Assembly: GCA_029531795.1 (NCBI GenBank)
Contig: JAPEIS010000002.1
Coordinates: 1,798,001-1,862,000 of the forward strand
DNA length: 64,000 nt
Reading direction: 5' to 3'
From: Sclerotinia nivalis
Taxonomy: Eukaryota > Ascomycota > Leotiomycetes > Helotiales > Sclerotiniaceae
Shown here: in pieces, positions 10,569 through 18,977 of the stretch
Position numbering within the stretch: position 1 is the first letter of the stretch
Layout of the letters: each line of letters begins with the position of its first letter
Program-made: the position numbers and the translations under genes
The notes under the pieces: generated by a model
Database searches by the model: none
Told to the model about the DNA's origin: nothing
What the model saw: the letters and a program-made list of their open reading frames with translations, nothing else

Positions 10569-13500
10569 TCAATGGAGTCCATAATTTCTTTAACCGTAAA
10601 CTCTGGTTCAATTGAGTCTGCCTTTCGCAGGACCTGGTCAGGGTCAGGTAATTCCTGATTGCCAGCGCGATAGGGTTCAATGAGAGAGACATGGAAAGAG
10701 TTATGGATTCTCCATCCCTTAGGTAATGTGAGTCTGACAGCGGTAGGAGAGATTACCTTTTGGATCTTGAAGGGTCCTAGCATCTTCTTGTCCAGCTTCT
10801 TCGCAGGCCTTTTGGTTTTGATGTTCTTTGCATTTAACATCACCAACTGTCCTTCTTTATATTCCGGAGCTTCTTTTCTCTTCTTGTCTGCCCATTCCTT
10901 CATACGGTGACGGCTCTTCTCCAACTGCTGTTTTGCTTCCTCGTGTACTTGCGTCATCCAATGTGCGTAAAGCTGGCTACCGGGGTTGCGTACAGGAGCA
11001 GTGGAGGGGTTGTGCGCCGTGAGGTTGTATCCGTAGTTAGCGTAGAAGGGGGACATGCCTGTTGTCGACGAGACGGCGTTGTTGTAGGCGAACTCGGCGG
11101 TGACCAAGAGGTCTTCCCAGTTCGACATCTCGTAGTTGACAAAGGCTCGTAGGTAGATCTCGAGAATTTGATTGAGGCGTTCTGTCTGTCCGTCAGTCTG
11201 AGGGTGAAAGGACGTACTCATTCTTGTTTTGATTCCCACAAACTTAAGGAAATCCTTCCAAAGATCCGAAGTAAATCTGGAGTCACGATCCGAAACGATA
11301 TCTGTCGGTACCCCGTGTAACCGCCAGTACGTTCGGGCAAAAATCCTGATGAGATCTTCAGATTTCTTTTCGTTTACTCTTAGGGACACAAAGTGAGCCA
11401 TCTTTGTGAAGGGATCAACCATAACCCAGATGGAATCACAACCGTTCGACAGGGGAAGGTCAGTAATGAAGTCCATGGTGACCGTATGCCATGGTTTGTA
11501 GTGCAGCTCAATGGGCTGTAACTTGCCATATGCACCATGCCTCGGGGTCTTATTTCTTTGGCATTCAAGGCATCCGGAGACATATCCTCGGACTGAATCT
11601 TCGAGGTTCGGCCACCAGAAGTTCCGTGTGATGAGTTCCATCGTTTTGTCTGTTCCCATGTGTCCCGCAACTCGTGTATCATGTTCCGATTCGAAGATAC
11701 TCTTACGAAGGCTAGTTGGGACCCATAAGCGATTCTTACGGTAGAGGAGGCCTTCTCGTAACTCCACGTCCTTATCAGGGGATTCAATTTGTTTCTGATA
11801 GTCTGGGTCTTGTTGTCCTTCCTTCTTCACCTTTTTTATGAATTCAGGAAGCCACTGGGGTATAGGGATACTGCTTATTCTTGCTGATGTTACCAATACT
11901 GCAGGTGCTGATCCATTTGAAAAATGTTTAGGACTCAAGACCGTCGTGATCGGCTGGTCTTCATCTCCCCCTTTCTCAGGTCTGTGCTGGGGAAGTCGAG
12001 AAAGGATGTCCGCTTTATCGTTGAGCCTGCCAGGTCTATAGTATATGATAAACCAGTAGGCCGACAGTAACTCCGCCCATCTTGCTTGCCTTCTGTTCAG
12101 GATTTTCGTGGTGGTGAAGTAGGCAAGGTTCTGATGATCAGAATATATTTCAATTCGGTGTAACGCTCCTTCCAAGTATTGGCGCCATCTTGTAAGACAG
12201 TCCACTATAGCCAAGAGTTCTTTGTCATGGATTTCGTAGTTCATTTCTGCAGGTTGAAGCTTTCGGGAGTGGAATGCAACAGGGTGCATTTTTCCATCAT
12301 CCCCTAGTTGAGAAAGTAATCCTCCAAGAGCAAAGTCCGATGCATCGGCCTCTATTATCGCCTGTTTCTGAGGAGCAAAATGTGCCAGAATTGGTGCTGA
12401 AGCAAACGCTTTCTTGAGTTGTTCGAAGGATTGATTCATTTCCTCCGTCCAGTTCCAATTCTTCTTGTCCGTCTTATTTGCATCAGTCAGAGGTTTAACA
12501 ATGGCTGAAAACCCATGAATGAATCGTCGATAAAAGTTCGTGAATCCAACGAATTGTTGGCATTCTTTGAGTGATTGCGGGGTTCTCCAGTCCTTGATAC
12601 ATTTAACTTTATCGTCAGACATCTTGATACCTTCAGGACCGATTTCGTATCCCAAGAATTCTACACTGTTGACTCGCCAACGACATTTCTTCGGGGCTAC
12701 CGCAAGGTTATGAGTCGAGAGTCTCGTCAGCACTTCTTTGACTAGTCGGTCATGTTCTTCGATCGTCTCTGCGTAAATTAAAAGGTCGTCAAGATAAACT
12801 AAAACGCCTGCGTCGATTAAGTCTCGGAAAATTCCATTCATCATTCCTTGGAATGTCGCTGGGGCATTCATAAGTCCCATAGGCATGACTCGGTACTCGA
12901 AGAGTCCATATTTGCACCTGAAGGCTGTTTTCCATTCATCTCCCTCCTTGATTCGTACGAGAAAGAATCCTGATTTCAGGTCAATTTTGGTGAACCATCG
13001 AGCAGATCCAAGTTGGGCCTGAAGTTCATTGATGAGTGGAATCGGGTATCTGACTGGGATTGTAACTTTGTTCAATCCTCGATAATCCACAACAGGTCGT
13101 AACGGATCGGCCGGGTCTGGCTTGTCTACGAACATTAGAGGAGCGCTGCACTTTGCCGTAGAGGGTCTGATCCGTCCTGACTTGAGCATTTCTTCAAGCC
13201 ATGGCTTAAGTGTGCATAGTTCTCGGAGAGTCATTGCGTAAAGCGGTCCCCACGGGGGAGTGGCTCCTTCTTGAAGGTTTATCGCATGATCCCATGGTTG
13301 GTGATCCGGAAGACGGAGTGAGGCTTCCTTGCTCATTATAGGCAAGAAGGTACGAAACTCTGCTGGTACAAGGTCTTCGGGATTGGTCTCCTGGACAGTT
13401 GAGCTGATAGTGGTTTTGATACAGTTGTCACACTTTTTTGAGTCGAATCGTATCGGATCGATTGAACTGAAGAAGTTGGATGGGGGATGCTCTTCTAGCC

Positions 13501-13867
13501 ACTATTGGGGAAGGATAGCATTACAATTATCATCTAGCTTAGAAATCTCGAAGGATACTTGTGAAAAGTGTTGATCGTGTTGTATTGTTAACTCCGGAGT
13601 ATAGCTTTTTCCACTATCGGCAATTGTCGAGTCATCGAAGGCTGTCATTATTCGTGGTATCTTTCTTTCTATCGTGGGAATTTCCCATTCCGCGACTCGC
13701 GCGGAGGATAGCACAGGTACCGTGCTACCGGAGTCCAGAAGTACTCGGATGGCTTGCTTACTTTTAACGTGTAAGGTCATCAGGACTACAGGACGTAACC
13801 CCGCTTGAGGCTCAAGTTTGAGTCTTTTCACATCTATCTCCTCCTCAACGGACTTTCGTTTAATCAT
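10569..13867 (-). pseudogene. pol: Gypsy-1 pol: protease, reverse transcriptase, RNase H, integrase (C-terminus displaced)
   Basis: The first ATG of the frame is at 13867. The protease active site (VLLDSGSTVPVLS) lies in the first third of the short upstream segment. A single in-frame TAG at 13502-13504 separates it from the rest; a TGG-to-TAG change would explain it. Downstream is a 926-residue open stretch. Its reverse transcriptase has YLDD at about residues 184-187 and RNase H begins with EADASDFALGG at about 332. The integrase has its HHCC zinc site at about 554-595, with D (MDFITD), D (VSDRDSRF) and E (TDGQTERLNQ) catalytic residues. The frame hits LINE 1 after KEIMDSI and resumes at 4602. 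The gag stop lies 54 nt upstream in a different frame. Apart from the TAG and the LINE, the protein looks complete. Confidence 0.92.
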
Positions 13868-13920
13868 GGAGATTTCACCTCTCGAGGGTCGGGTTCCACG
13901 CGGTGATGGGTGGGACCCTC

Positions 13921-16494
13921 TTAAAAATCCTCATCGGAGAATTCCGTTTCCATGAACTGGTGTCCTATATTAGGAGTGATATCGGTATGTATTGCATCGA
14001 TTCGTACTTTCTTTTTAGGTTCTTGGCTTGGCTGGTTTTCAGTCCTCTTTCTTTTGGTTGCTGACACCTTACCCGGGGGTGTCGGAAGATCCTTTCCCTT
14101 GGTATCCTTTCTTGCAAAGCATTCTAGGGTATGGTGATTATTTCGACCGCATCGCCAACAACCACAACCGTCCTTCTTGCGTTGGTCGATGTCAGCTTGG
14201 TCGATTCCCTGAAGTGCTTCCTTAGTTGATTGCCATTTTTTGTCTTTTGTAGAAGAAGGTTTCTCCCGTTTGTCGTCCTTTTTTAAGGATGGATTTTGGC
14301 CCCGGTTGGAGCGGGTGTCGCTGTGGCCTGGGTCTCGTTGGCCCGACTTCGAGTGCTCCGTCGTCGAAGTGGGCCCGTCTTTTCCCGACGGATTTAGCCC
14401 CGGATTTACGAGCATGTTTTCGTAAATTTGTCCTGCTTCCTGTATCGCAGCTATGAAGTCCTCATCTGTGGTAGGCATTCCACCCAAACGCGAGTAAACC
14501 AGACGCGAAATTTCAGCAGGAATGGTACGGGTTACGTGCTGTTGGAATGTGGTTCCTGACCATTGAACGACTTCATTAAGGTCCATAAGCTCTGTTAAGT
14601 ATTGTGCAATGTCTTTATCATACTTGAGTCTCCGCATTTTCTCGGCGTTACGGTGAGCTTCGGCATTATCCTTGAAGCGATCCTTCAAAGCTAAGACATA
14701 TCCGTCCCATCTGTCAACTAGGGCCATACGCTTTACTTGACTGACTCGTTGTTGATGCCATAGCTGGGCTTTGTCAGTAAGAAGGGAGCCAACCCAGTTG
14801 ATGCGATGGTTGTCATGCGGAAAGCTTTCTTCGTAGGTCTCTATATATGACTCAACCTTCATCCACCAGGGCCTGAATTTAGATAAGTCCCGACCATCAT
14901 AGGTAGGGGGCTTATTCAAGTGGACAGGGTTGATGATTGGGGCGGCCTGAGACGGTCGTGCCATTCTTTCGAGTGCCTGAAGAAGGCGGTCCTCCGCATT
15001 GCGGGGTGGACGAGGAGGTTCCTCATCTCCTTGACCAAAGTCGTCGTGTGGAGGTCGAGGTGGGCCACGGGGTGGACCACGGGGAGGTCCTCGAGGCGTA
15101 CCGTCGTCATCGTCGTCATCATCGTCAGGATCAAAACTTGTCCTATGGGGACGGAATGGAGGTTGTCCGCCATTTCCATTATTGCTACCCGTAATAGGTC
15201 CTGCTTGAGTAGCACTGAACTGAGCCCTCGCCGTTTCTGCAGTACGACGGACTTGGCTTCGTAGCAGGGCATCATTAGATAGGCTCTGTCTGATGCGGGA
15301 CTCAGAGCTAGGATGATTTGACGAGGTGCGACGGAGAGGTTCAGCCAGAGTGATACCACGAGATGCAGGATCTGGTGAAGTTTCGATGCTTATTCTTGGC
15401 TCAGGGTTTAATGAGGCTGCCCTTTCACTGAGAGAGCGAAAAAGGGACTCAGCATTCACAGAACGATCCACGAGTTTCTGACTTTTTAACTCGTTGAGGA
15501 TATCACGGGTGTAGGACTTAAGGTCGTCCGCCTGACGCCGAATTCGCTCATCGACATGAGCTGGGTCCATATATTCCCGGGCTAGGAGATCAGATATCTG
15601 TATTTCCTTAGTTCCGGCCCAACTGGTAACATTTTGTTGGAACTCTTTCTGCCGTTCCAATTCTTTGTTGAGGTTCGTTAGGGCCTCATGGTGGAATTGC
15701 GCCACTTCCTGGAGTTTGAGAATAGCCTCTTGCCTGACCTGGTCTGTTTCCGCAAATTGTGCTACCACACCCCAAATTTTTTGTGAGAAGATATGAGTGG
15801 AGTTCTCGGCGTGTCGTTGGAATTGTTGGATCTGAGTTTCAGTAGCTACCATATGGGCACGATGCATTATTACCATGGTCTCATAGTCTTCTCGGACCGT
15901 ATTGTACTGTGCCTTAAGCTCCATGAGGTTTCCTCGCTGTTGGATTCCAACATTCCGAGAGAAAGTAGCTATAGCGGTGATGGCTTCACGCATATGGTTA
16001 TGCATGTGGGCCATCCAATCTGGAGGACTACTGACAACAACGTCCGTAGGAAGGATCTCCGGGGCGTCGCTCATAGCGACTTCAAACGAAGGAGGGGAGA
16101 AGAGAACAAGCCCTTGTTCCTCAAAGGTTGCTCTACCAGTAATAGGTTGGCTCGTCATCTCAGGAGGATTGTTTAGTTGAGTCTCTTCTTCTTCTTCTTC
16201 TTCGTTTAAGTCCTCAGGGATCTCGTCGCTGAGTCGGGTCTTAGGAGGGTGTTGTTGTTTTGCCTGGTGAAGCCGTTGTAGCTTCTGGAGTTGCTGGTGC
16301 TGAACCCGGGCGAGTGCCTGGTAGCTTGATCCTTCCTCAGGCTGGAAGATCGTATGGGTTCGATCAGGTAAGGCCTGAGGAGGGGCTACTTGTTCCTTAT
16401 CAGTCGTCTCCTTCAAAAGAATATTGTTGCTTGGGGGGATGGGTGATGAGGTGGTTGGTTTGTTTGATTGTTGCACTATTGGTTTATCCGACAT
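13921..16494 (-). CDS. gag: Gypsy-1 Gag capsid/nucleocapsid protein (857 aa)
   Basis: Open from an ATG at 16494. The N-terminal third is polar with Q/E-rich stretches and coiled-coil-like segments (about residues 170-340). A low-complexity stretch follows (eight or nine Asp, then repeated RGPP), then a retrotransposon Gag domain (PPTYDGRDLSKFRPWWMKVE onward). A CCHC zinc knuckle (CWRCGRNNHHTLEC) lies at about 779-792, and a basic PKKKVRI stretch near residue 827 could act as a nuclear localisation signal. Gag packages element RNA into particles. No stop or frameshift is visible, unusual beside such decayed LINEs. The gene may still be dead in practice because its LTR arrangement is abnormal. 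Confidence 0.93.
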   Translation of the reverse strand: MSDKPIVQQSNKPTTSSPIPPSNNILLKETTDKEQVAPPQALPDRTHTIFQPEEGSSYQALARVQHQQLQKLQRLHQAKQQHPPKTRLSDEIPEDLNEEEEEEETQLNNPPEMTSQPITGRATFEEQGLVLFSPPSFEVAMSDAPEILPTDVVVSSPPDWMAHMHNHMREAITAIATFSRNVGIQQRGNLMELKAQYNTVREDYETMVIMHRAHMVATETQIQQFQRHAENSTHIFSQKIWGVVAQFAETDQVRQEAILKLQEVAQFHHEALTNLNKELERQKEFQQNVTSWAGTKEIQISDLLAREYMDPAHVDERIRRQADDLKSYTRDILNELKSQKLVDRSVNAESLFRSLSERAASLNPEPRISIETSPDPASRGITLAEPLRRTSSNHPSSESRIRQSLSNDALLRSQVRRTAETARAQFSATQAGPITGSNNGNGGQPPFRPHRTSFDPDDDDDDDDGTPRGPPRGPPRGPPRPPHDDFGQGDEEPPRPPRNAEDRLLQALERMARPSQAAPIINPVHLNKPPTYDGRDLSKFRPWWMKVESYIETYEESFPHDNHRINWVGSLLTDKAQLWHQQRVSQVKRMALVDRWDGYVLALKDRFKDNAEAHRNAEKMRRLKYDKDIAQYLTELMDLNEVVQWSGTTFQQHVTRTIPAEISRLVYSRLGGMPTTDEDFIAAIQEAGQIYENMLVNPGLNPSGKDGPTSTTEHSKSGQRDPGHSDTRSNRGQNPSLKKDDKREKPSSTKDKKWQSTKEALQGIDQADIDQRKKDGCGCWRCGRNNHHTLECFARKDTKGKDLPTPPGKVSATKRKRTENQPSQEPKKKVRIDAIHTDITPNIGHQFMETEFSDEDF

Positions 16495-16651
16495 GAAGTA
16501 ATAGTGGGGTAGTCTTCGTGCGGAGATATCCGTAGTATGATAAGTAAATGCCTTATATACAAGGCCTAAGTGTCGAGGTTTGAGTGGATCGGTGTGGAGA
16601 TTGCTCTTAATAGGTGGGGTAGAGGCTTCTTAGAGAAGTAAAAGATTATAA
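16495..16651 (-). other. Gypsy-1 leader between right LTR and gag
   Basis: 157 bp without a coding frame. In gag orientation it contains a TATATAAGG motif about 60 nt before the gag ATG. I see no tRNA-complementary primer-binding site next to the LTR, as expected if the right LTR is not a true 5' LTR. The 20 bases adjoining the LTR look like a decayed polypurine tract on the plus strand. Confidence 0.5.
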
Positions 16652-16954
16652 TGTGATAAAGGTAAAAGGCTTGGATTATTCAACTAATAATCTTTTAAAG
16701 TTTCTAAAAACTCTCATTTTCATTCGAATTCTCAAAGAAAGGAAATTGTCCTGTTTATATACACAAAATATATATGAAATGTATACAAATTCCCTTATAA
16801 ATCAAATCACCTTTTTCTTAGCCTAAACATTGCAAACAATATGTATTGAATATAATTCTTAGAATCATATTATAGCTTATCTCATGTGTGATTGCGTACC
16901 CAATGTATATATCACATGCCTTCGTCACGTGCCTTCCCATAGGTCCGTATGACA
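16652..16954 (+). repeat. Gypsy-1 right LTR, inverted relative to the left LTR
   Basis: It is a 303-bp repeat reading TGTGATAAAGG...GTATGACA on the plus strand. The gag-pol genes are on the minus strand, so a standard 5' LTR here should also read on the minus strand; it does not. The 20 bases just inside it (about 16632-16651) resemble the polypurine tract found inside the left LTR. No recognisable primer-binding site lies between it and gag. Confidence 0.88.
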
Positions 16955-17064
16955 GACAATGGCGCTTGGGGCAACTGCAAACTTGCACGGGTACAAATCA
17001 ACACATTAAACTCAACATTCAATACCACCAATTGAATTAATTCTTGGGGGATGGGGTGTACCAT
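16955..17064 (-). pseudogene. 5' exon of the OrsD/RecQ-like helicase gene, severed by gypsy-1
   Basis: From an ATG at 17064 the minus strand reads MVHPIPQELIQLVVLN and then VEFNVLICTR. One frame over it continues as CKFAVAPSAIV, the Cys-containing start of the OrsD domain. A one-base loss near 16988 would explain the frame change. The segment ends in TTGTC at 16955-16959, the gypsy target duplication, and resumes as CGACATTTG at 4069. The join restores the expected IVRHLRDQH pattern of the zinc finger. That makes the two pieces one former gene. Confidence 0.8.
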
Positions 17065-17271
17065 GACTGTGCTTGGTATCTTGCGATTTTTTAAATGAAT
17101 TAGATACTTGTATGGATGGGATTTGTGAGCTTGGGGTTAATCGGATTACACTGTATTCCTGTACGGACCAAACCTTAATTTCACCACCCAAAAAAAACCA
17201 GATTACACTGTACTCTCCGAAAACTAATGTTAGAAGGATCTTCTAGTCCTGTAGACTTTTAAGTTTTCTTC
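17065..17271. other. Upstream flank of the helicase 5' exon
   Basis: About 200 bp of mixed composition, including two similar GGATTACACTGTA / AGATTACACTGTA segments at about 17143-17155 and 17201-17213. No coding frame and no convincing promoter box was recognised. It would be the helicase promoter if the gene were intact. Confidence 0.35.
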
Positions 17272-17700
17272 TTAAGTTATAGTATGAGTCTCATGTCTAC
17301 TTGAGCATAAGTCCGTAATGTCCGAAAAACTTAAATCTTGATTATCCGACGTTGCCGATGGATATAGAAAATAACCACACTCAAAAACCCACAATATGCT
17401 TTCTTGGGCATCAATGGTATTGAGTTTCGCAATCAAGCGTTCCCATCCCACTTTTGCAGCAAAAAGCCACATATCGATTTGAAATCTGGGAAAACAAGAT
17501 TTCCCTCACCCCTCTAGTCGTACAATGAGTTTTTGTGCTGTCGACAGGTAATCCAATACTCCCTTCTCCCGACTTTCTATCATTCGCAGCAATAGCCATT
17601 CGCTTTCTGAAGTAATTCAAGAGATCAGGATCGTATAATACTTTCTGACCTTTTGTCGTTCTTCCCTGTGGGGCTCACCAATGTAAAAGAGTAGAAGGTG
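17272..17700 (-). pseudogene. Unrecognised minus-strand coding remnant
   Basis: Two overlapping minus-strand frames look protein-like. 17620-17411 reads NYFRKRMAIAANDRKSGEGS and on. 17472-17272 reads KVGWERLIAKLNTIDAQESI and ends SSRHETHTIT before a stop. Composition is normal for coding DNA. The switch of frame at about 17470 could be an intron (GTGAGGG donor near 17513) or a frameshift. No ATG with good context was found and I do not recognise the family. It lies just upstream of the helicase 5' exon, on the same strand. Confidence 0.35.
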
Positions 17701-18247
17701 GTAGAGGTCACATAAAAAAAGCCTTCGTATATACCATAGATCAAGCCTAAATAGCTACACATAGTAGACAGAACGAATAGTCACATAGCGACAGAGAAAA
17801 AAGGTTTCTTCCGATACGACCTCTCTTTAATCTATACAAGATAGAATCTACTACAATTAGCTAGACAGTCAATGCCAGAGCCTCTTCCACTACAATAAAC
17901 CTAATAAGGCGGTTAGTGTACATATGTATTTCAACGAAAATTAATCGTAGTATATACCCTCGGACTTACGGGAATATAGGATAAGTCCACTACCCCTGTG
18001 ATTATACGGACTCCTGGAGCGCTCTACAGTCCCCGTACCACTGTCAGTCAACTCATTCACATAATAAACCAGCCGTAACACCTAGGACACGTGAGGTCCT
18101 GGGATGATATACCTAGGATCACTTGAATCCCGGTGTGGGTTGTGACAGCAAAGCTCTAGATTTTACCCACCTATACTCGAAGTCCGAAAACCTTATCTTT
18201 ACCATAATTAATCTATAGCCCCATTAGACGTCGGGTATTGATCGCTA
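17701..18247. other. Intergenic region without recognised gene
   Basis: About 550 bp of balanced composition. No open frame, tRNA or repeat of this window was recognised. The inverted pair CCTAGGACACGTGAGGTCCT / GGATGATATACCTAGGATC near 18080-18120 contains CCTAGG twice and a CACGTG palindrome, but no function can be assigned. Confidence 0.3.
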
Positions 18248-18262
18248 TACCAGGCCGGATTG

Positions 18263-18475
18263 ATTGATTGATTGATTGATTAAATTAACGTCTACACTGA
18301 GTCTAAGACTATCTAAGACGGCTAGGAGCTTTATAGGCTTCTAACAAGTAACAAATGGAGAATTGCTGGCCATATTCGGCTGTAGCTAATACAATTTGGG
18401 AAGATTGAAGTGGCCTCAATCTACTAATTTTTGAATGGGGGAAGTGAAAACTAATCTTGGGGAACAAAGCCCACC
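18263..18475 (-). mobile_element. 5'-truncated LINE A tail (213 bp) upstream of the monooxygenase gene
   Basis: A perfect 15-bp target duplication TACCAGGCCGGATTG (18248-18262 and 18476-18490) brackets only the LINE 3' end: AATC tail (as GATT on the plus strand), the conserved ACTGAGTCTAAGACTATC block and the hairpin. The perfect duplication suggests a fairly recent insertion. It lies about 500 bp upstream of the monooxygenase start codon. Confidence 0.92.
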
Positions 18476-18490
18476 TACCAGGCCGGATTG

Positions 18491-18977
18491 TCTTGTCCCT
18501 GCAGCAACATTCGATGTTTTAGAAATCCGTGGGAGGGATTATGAACACGTAAGTTACTTCCCCGTCTTAAACTATGTTATCGTTTACAGGGAATGAAAAT
18601 GGAAATTGCCGTGACCCGAACGCGAAGCACTGAGAGCATAGAAGTAAAATAGGAGATGCTTGAAGGATTTAAGTCTTGCCCTCTTGGAATATATATAGCT
18701 TCTCATATCCGACACTCTTTTCGTTCTATATCTGATTTAGACTCCACTTCATTTATCTTCAATCTTCATTCATAACTCAATTATAAACCATAAACTCACT
18801 TCAAAATTCGCAACATTCGCTCTCAAGTTAGCTTGTTTTACTTTGAACGAGTATTAAGTATCATCGCTTCACTAAGTCTATACCCAAAGCCAATCAAACA
18901 TTGAGCAAAAGCCCCTGCAACTACACTCTTACTTGTCAAATTCTCAGTCAAGAACGCTTACCATTTGCACCGTCAAA
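18491..18977 (+). promoter_or_regulatory. Putative promoter and 5' UTR of the monooxygenase-like gene
   Basis: A TATA-like run (GAATATATATAGC) lies near 18686-18698. It is followed by a pyrimidine-rich, ORF-free leader of about 280 bp up to the ATG. The start context GTCAAAATGAG has A at -3, favourable for fungal initiation. Promoter assignment is inferred from position and motif only. Confidence 0.45.

Larger units (their letters stand above)
4075..16954 (-). mobile_element. Ty3/gypsy chromodomain retrotransposon 1, inserted in the helicase gene; LTRs inverted
   Basis: The element is bounded by a perfect 5-bp target duplication GACAA (4070-4074 and 16955-16959). Internally, on the minus strand, it has gag (16494-13921), pol with protease, reverse transcriptase, RNase H and integrase (13867-10569), and a chromodomain end (4602-4395). 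The two 303-bp terminal repeats run TG...CA, but the right one is the reverse complement of the orientation expected for a 5' LTR. Both outer ends are therefore the same LTR terminus. A LINE (4603-10568) interrupts pol. Reading frames are much better preserved than in the AT-rich LINEs nearby. The order protease-RT-RNase H-integrase identifies Ty3/gypsy, and the chromodomain places it with chromoviruses. Confidence 0.9.

Noticed and set aside
10545..10572. Short tandem repeats (AATC)n considered as a CRISPR-like or telomeric array
   Set aside because: They are always at the 3' end of LINE copies and adjoin target duplications; no spacers, and the unit is not a known fungal telomere repeat.
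10680..12041. Plus-strand open frames opposite pol
   Set aside because: Antisense to conserved integrase and RNase H motifs; no independent protein character.
14920..16496. Several plus-strand open frames opposite gag (for example 15793-16176 and 14920-15264)
   Set aside because: They are antisense shadows of a clear Gag coding sequence with a zinc knuckle on the minus strand.
4075..16954. Inverted terminal repeats taken as evidence for a DIRS-type or DNA transposon
   Set aside because: The pol has a DDE integrase with zinc domain and chromodomain, the ends are TG...CA and there is a 5-bp duplication; no tyrosine recombinase or transposase is visible.
18060..18150. Possible tRNA or LTR end around the CCTAGG/CACGTG palindromes
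   Set aside because: No cloverleaf with conserved B box and no partner copy in the window.
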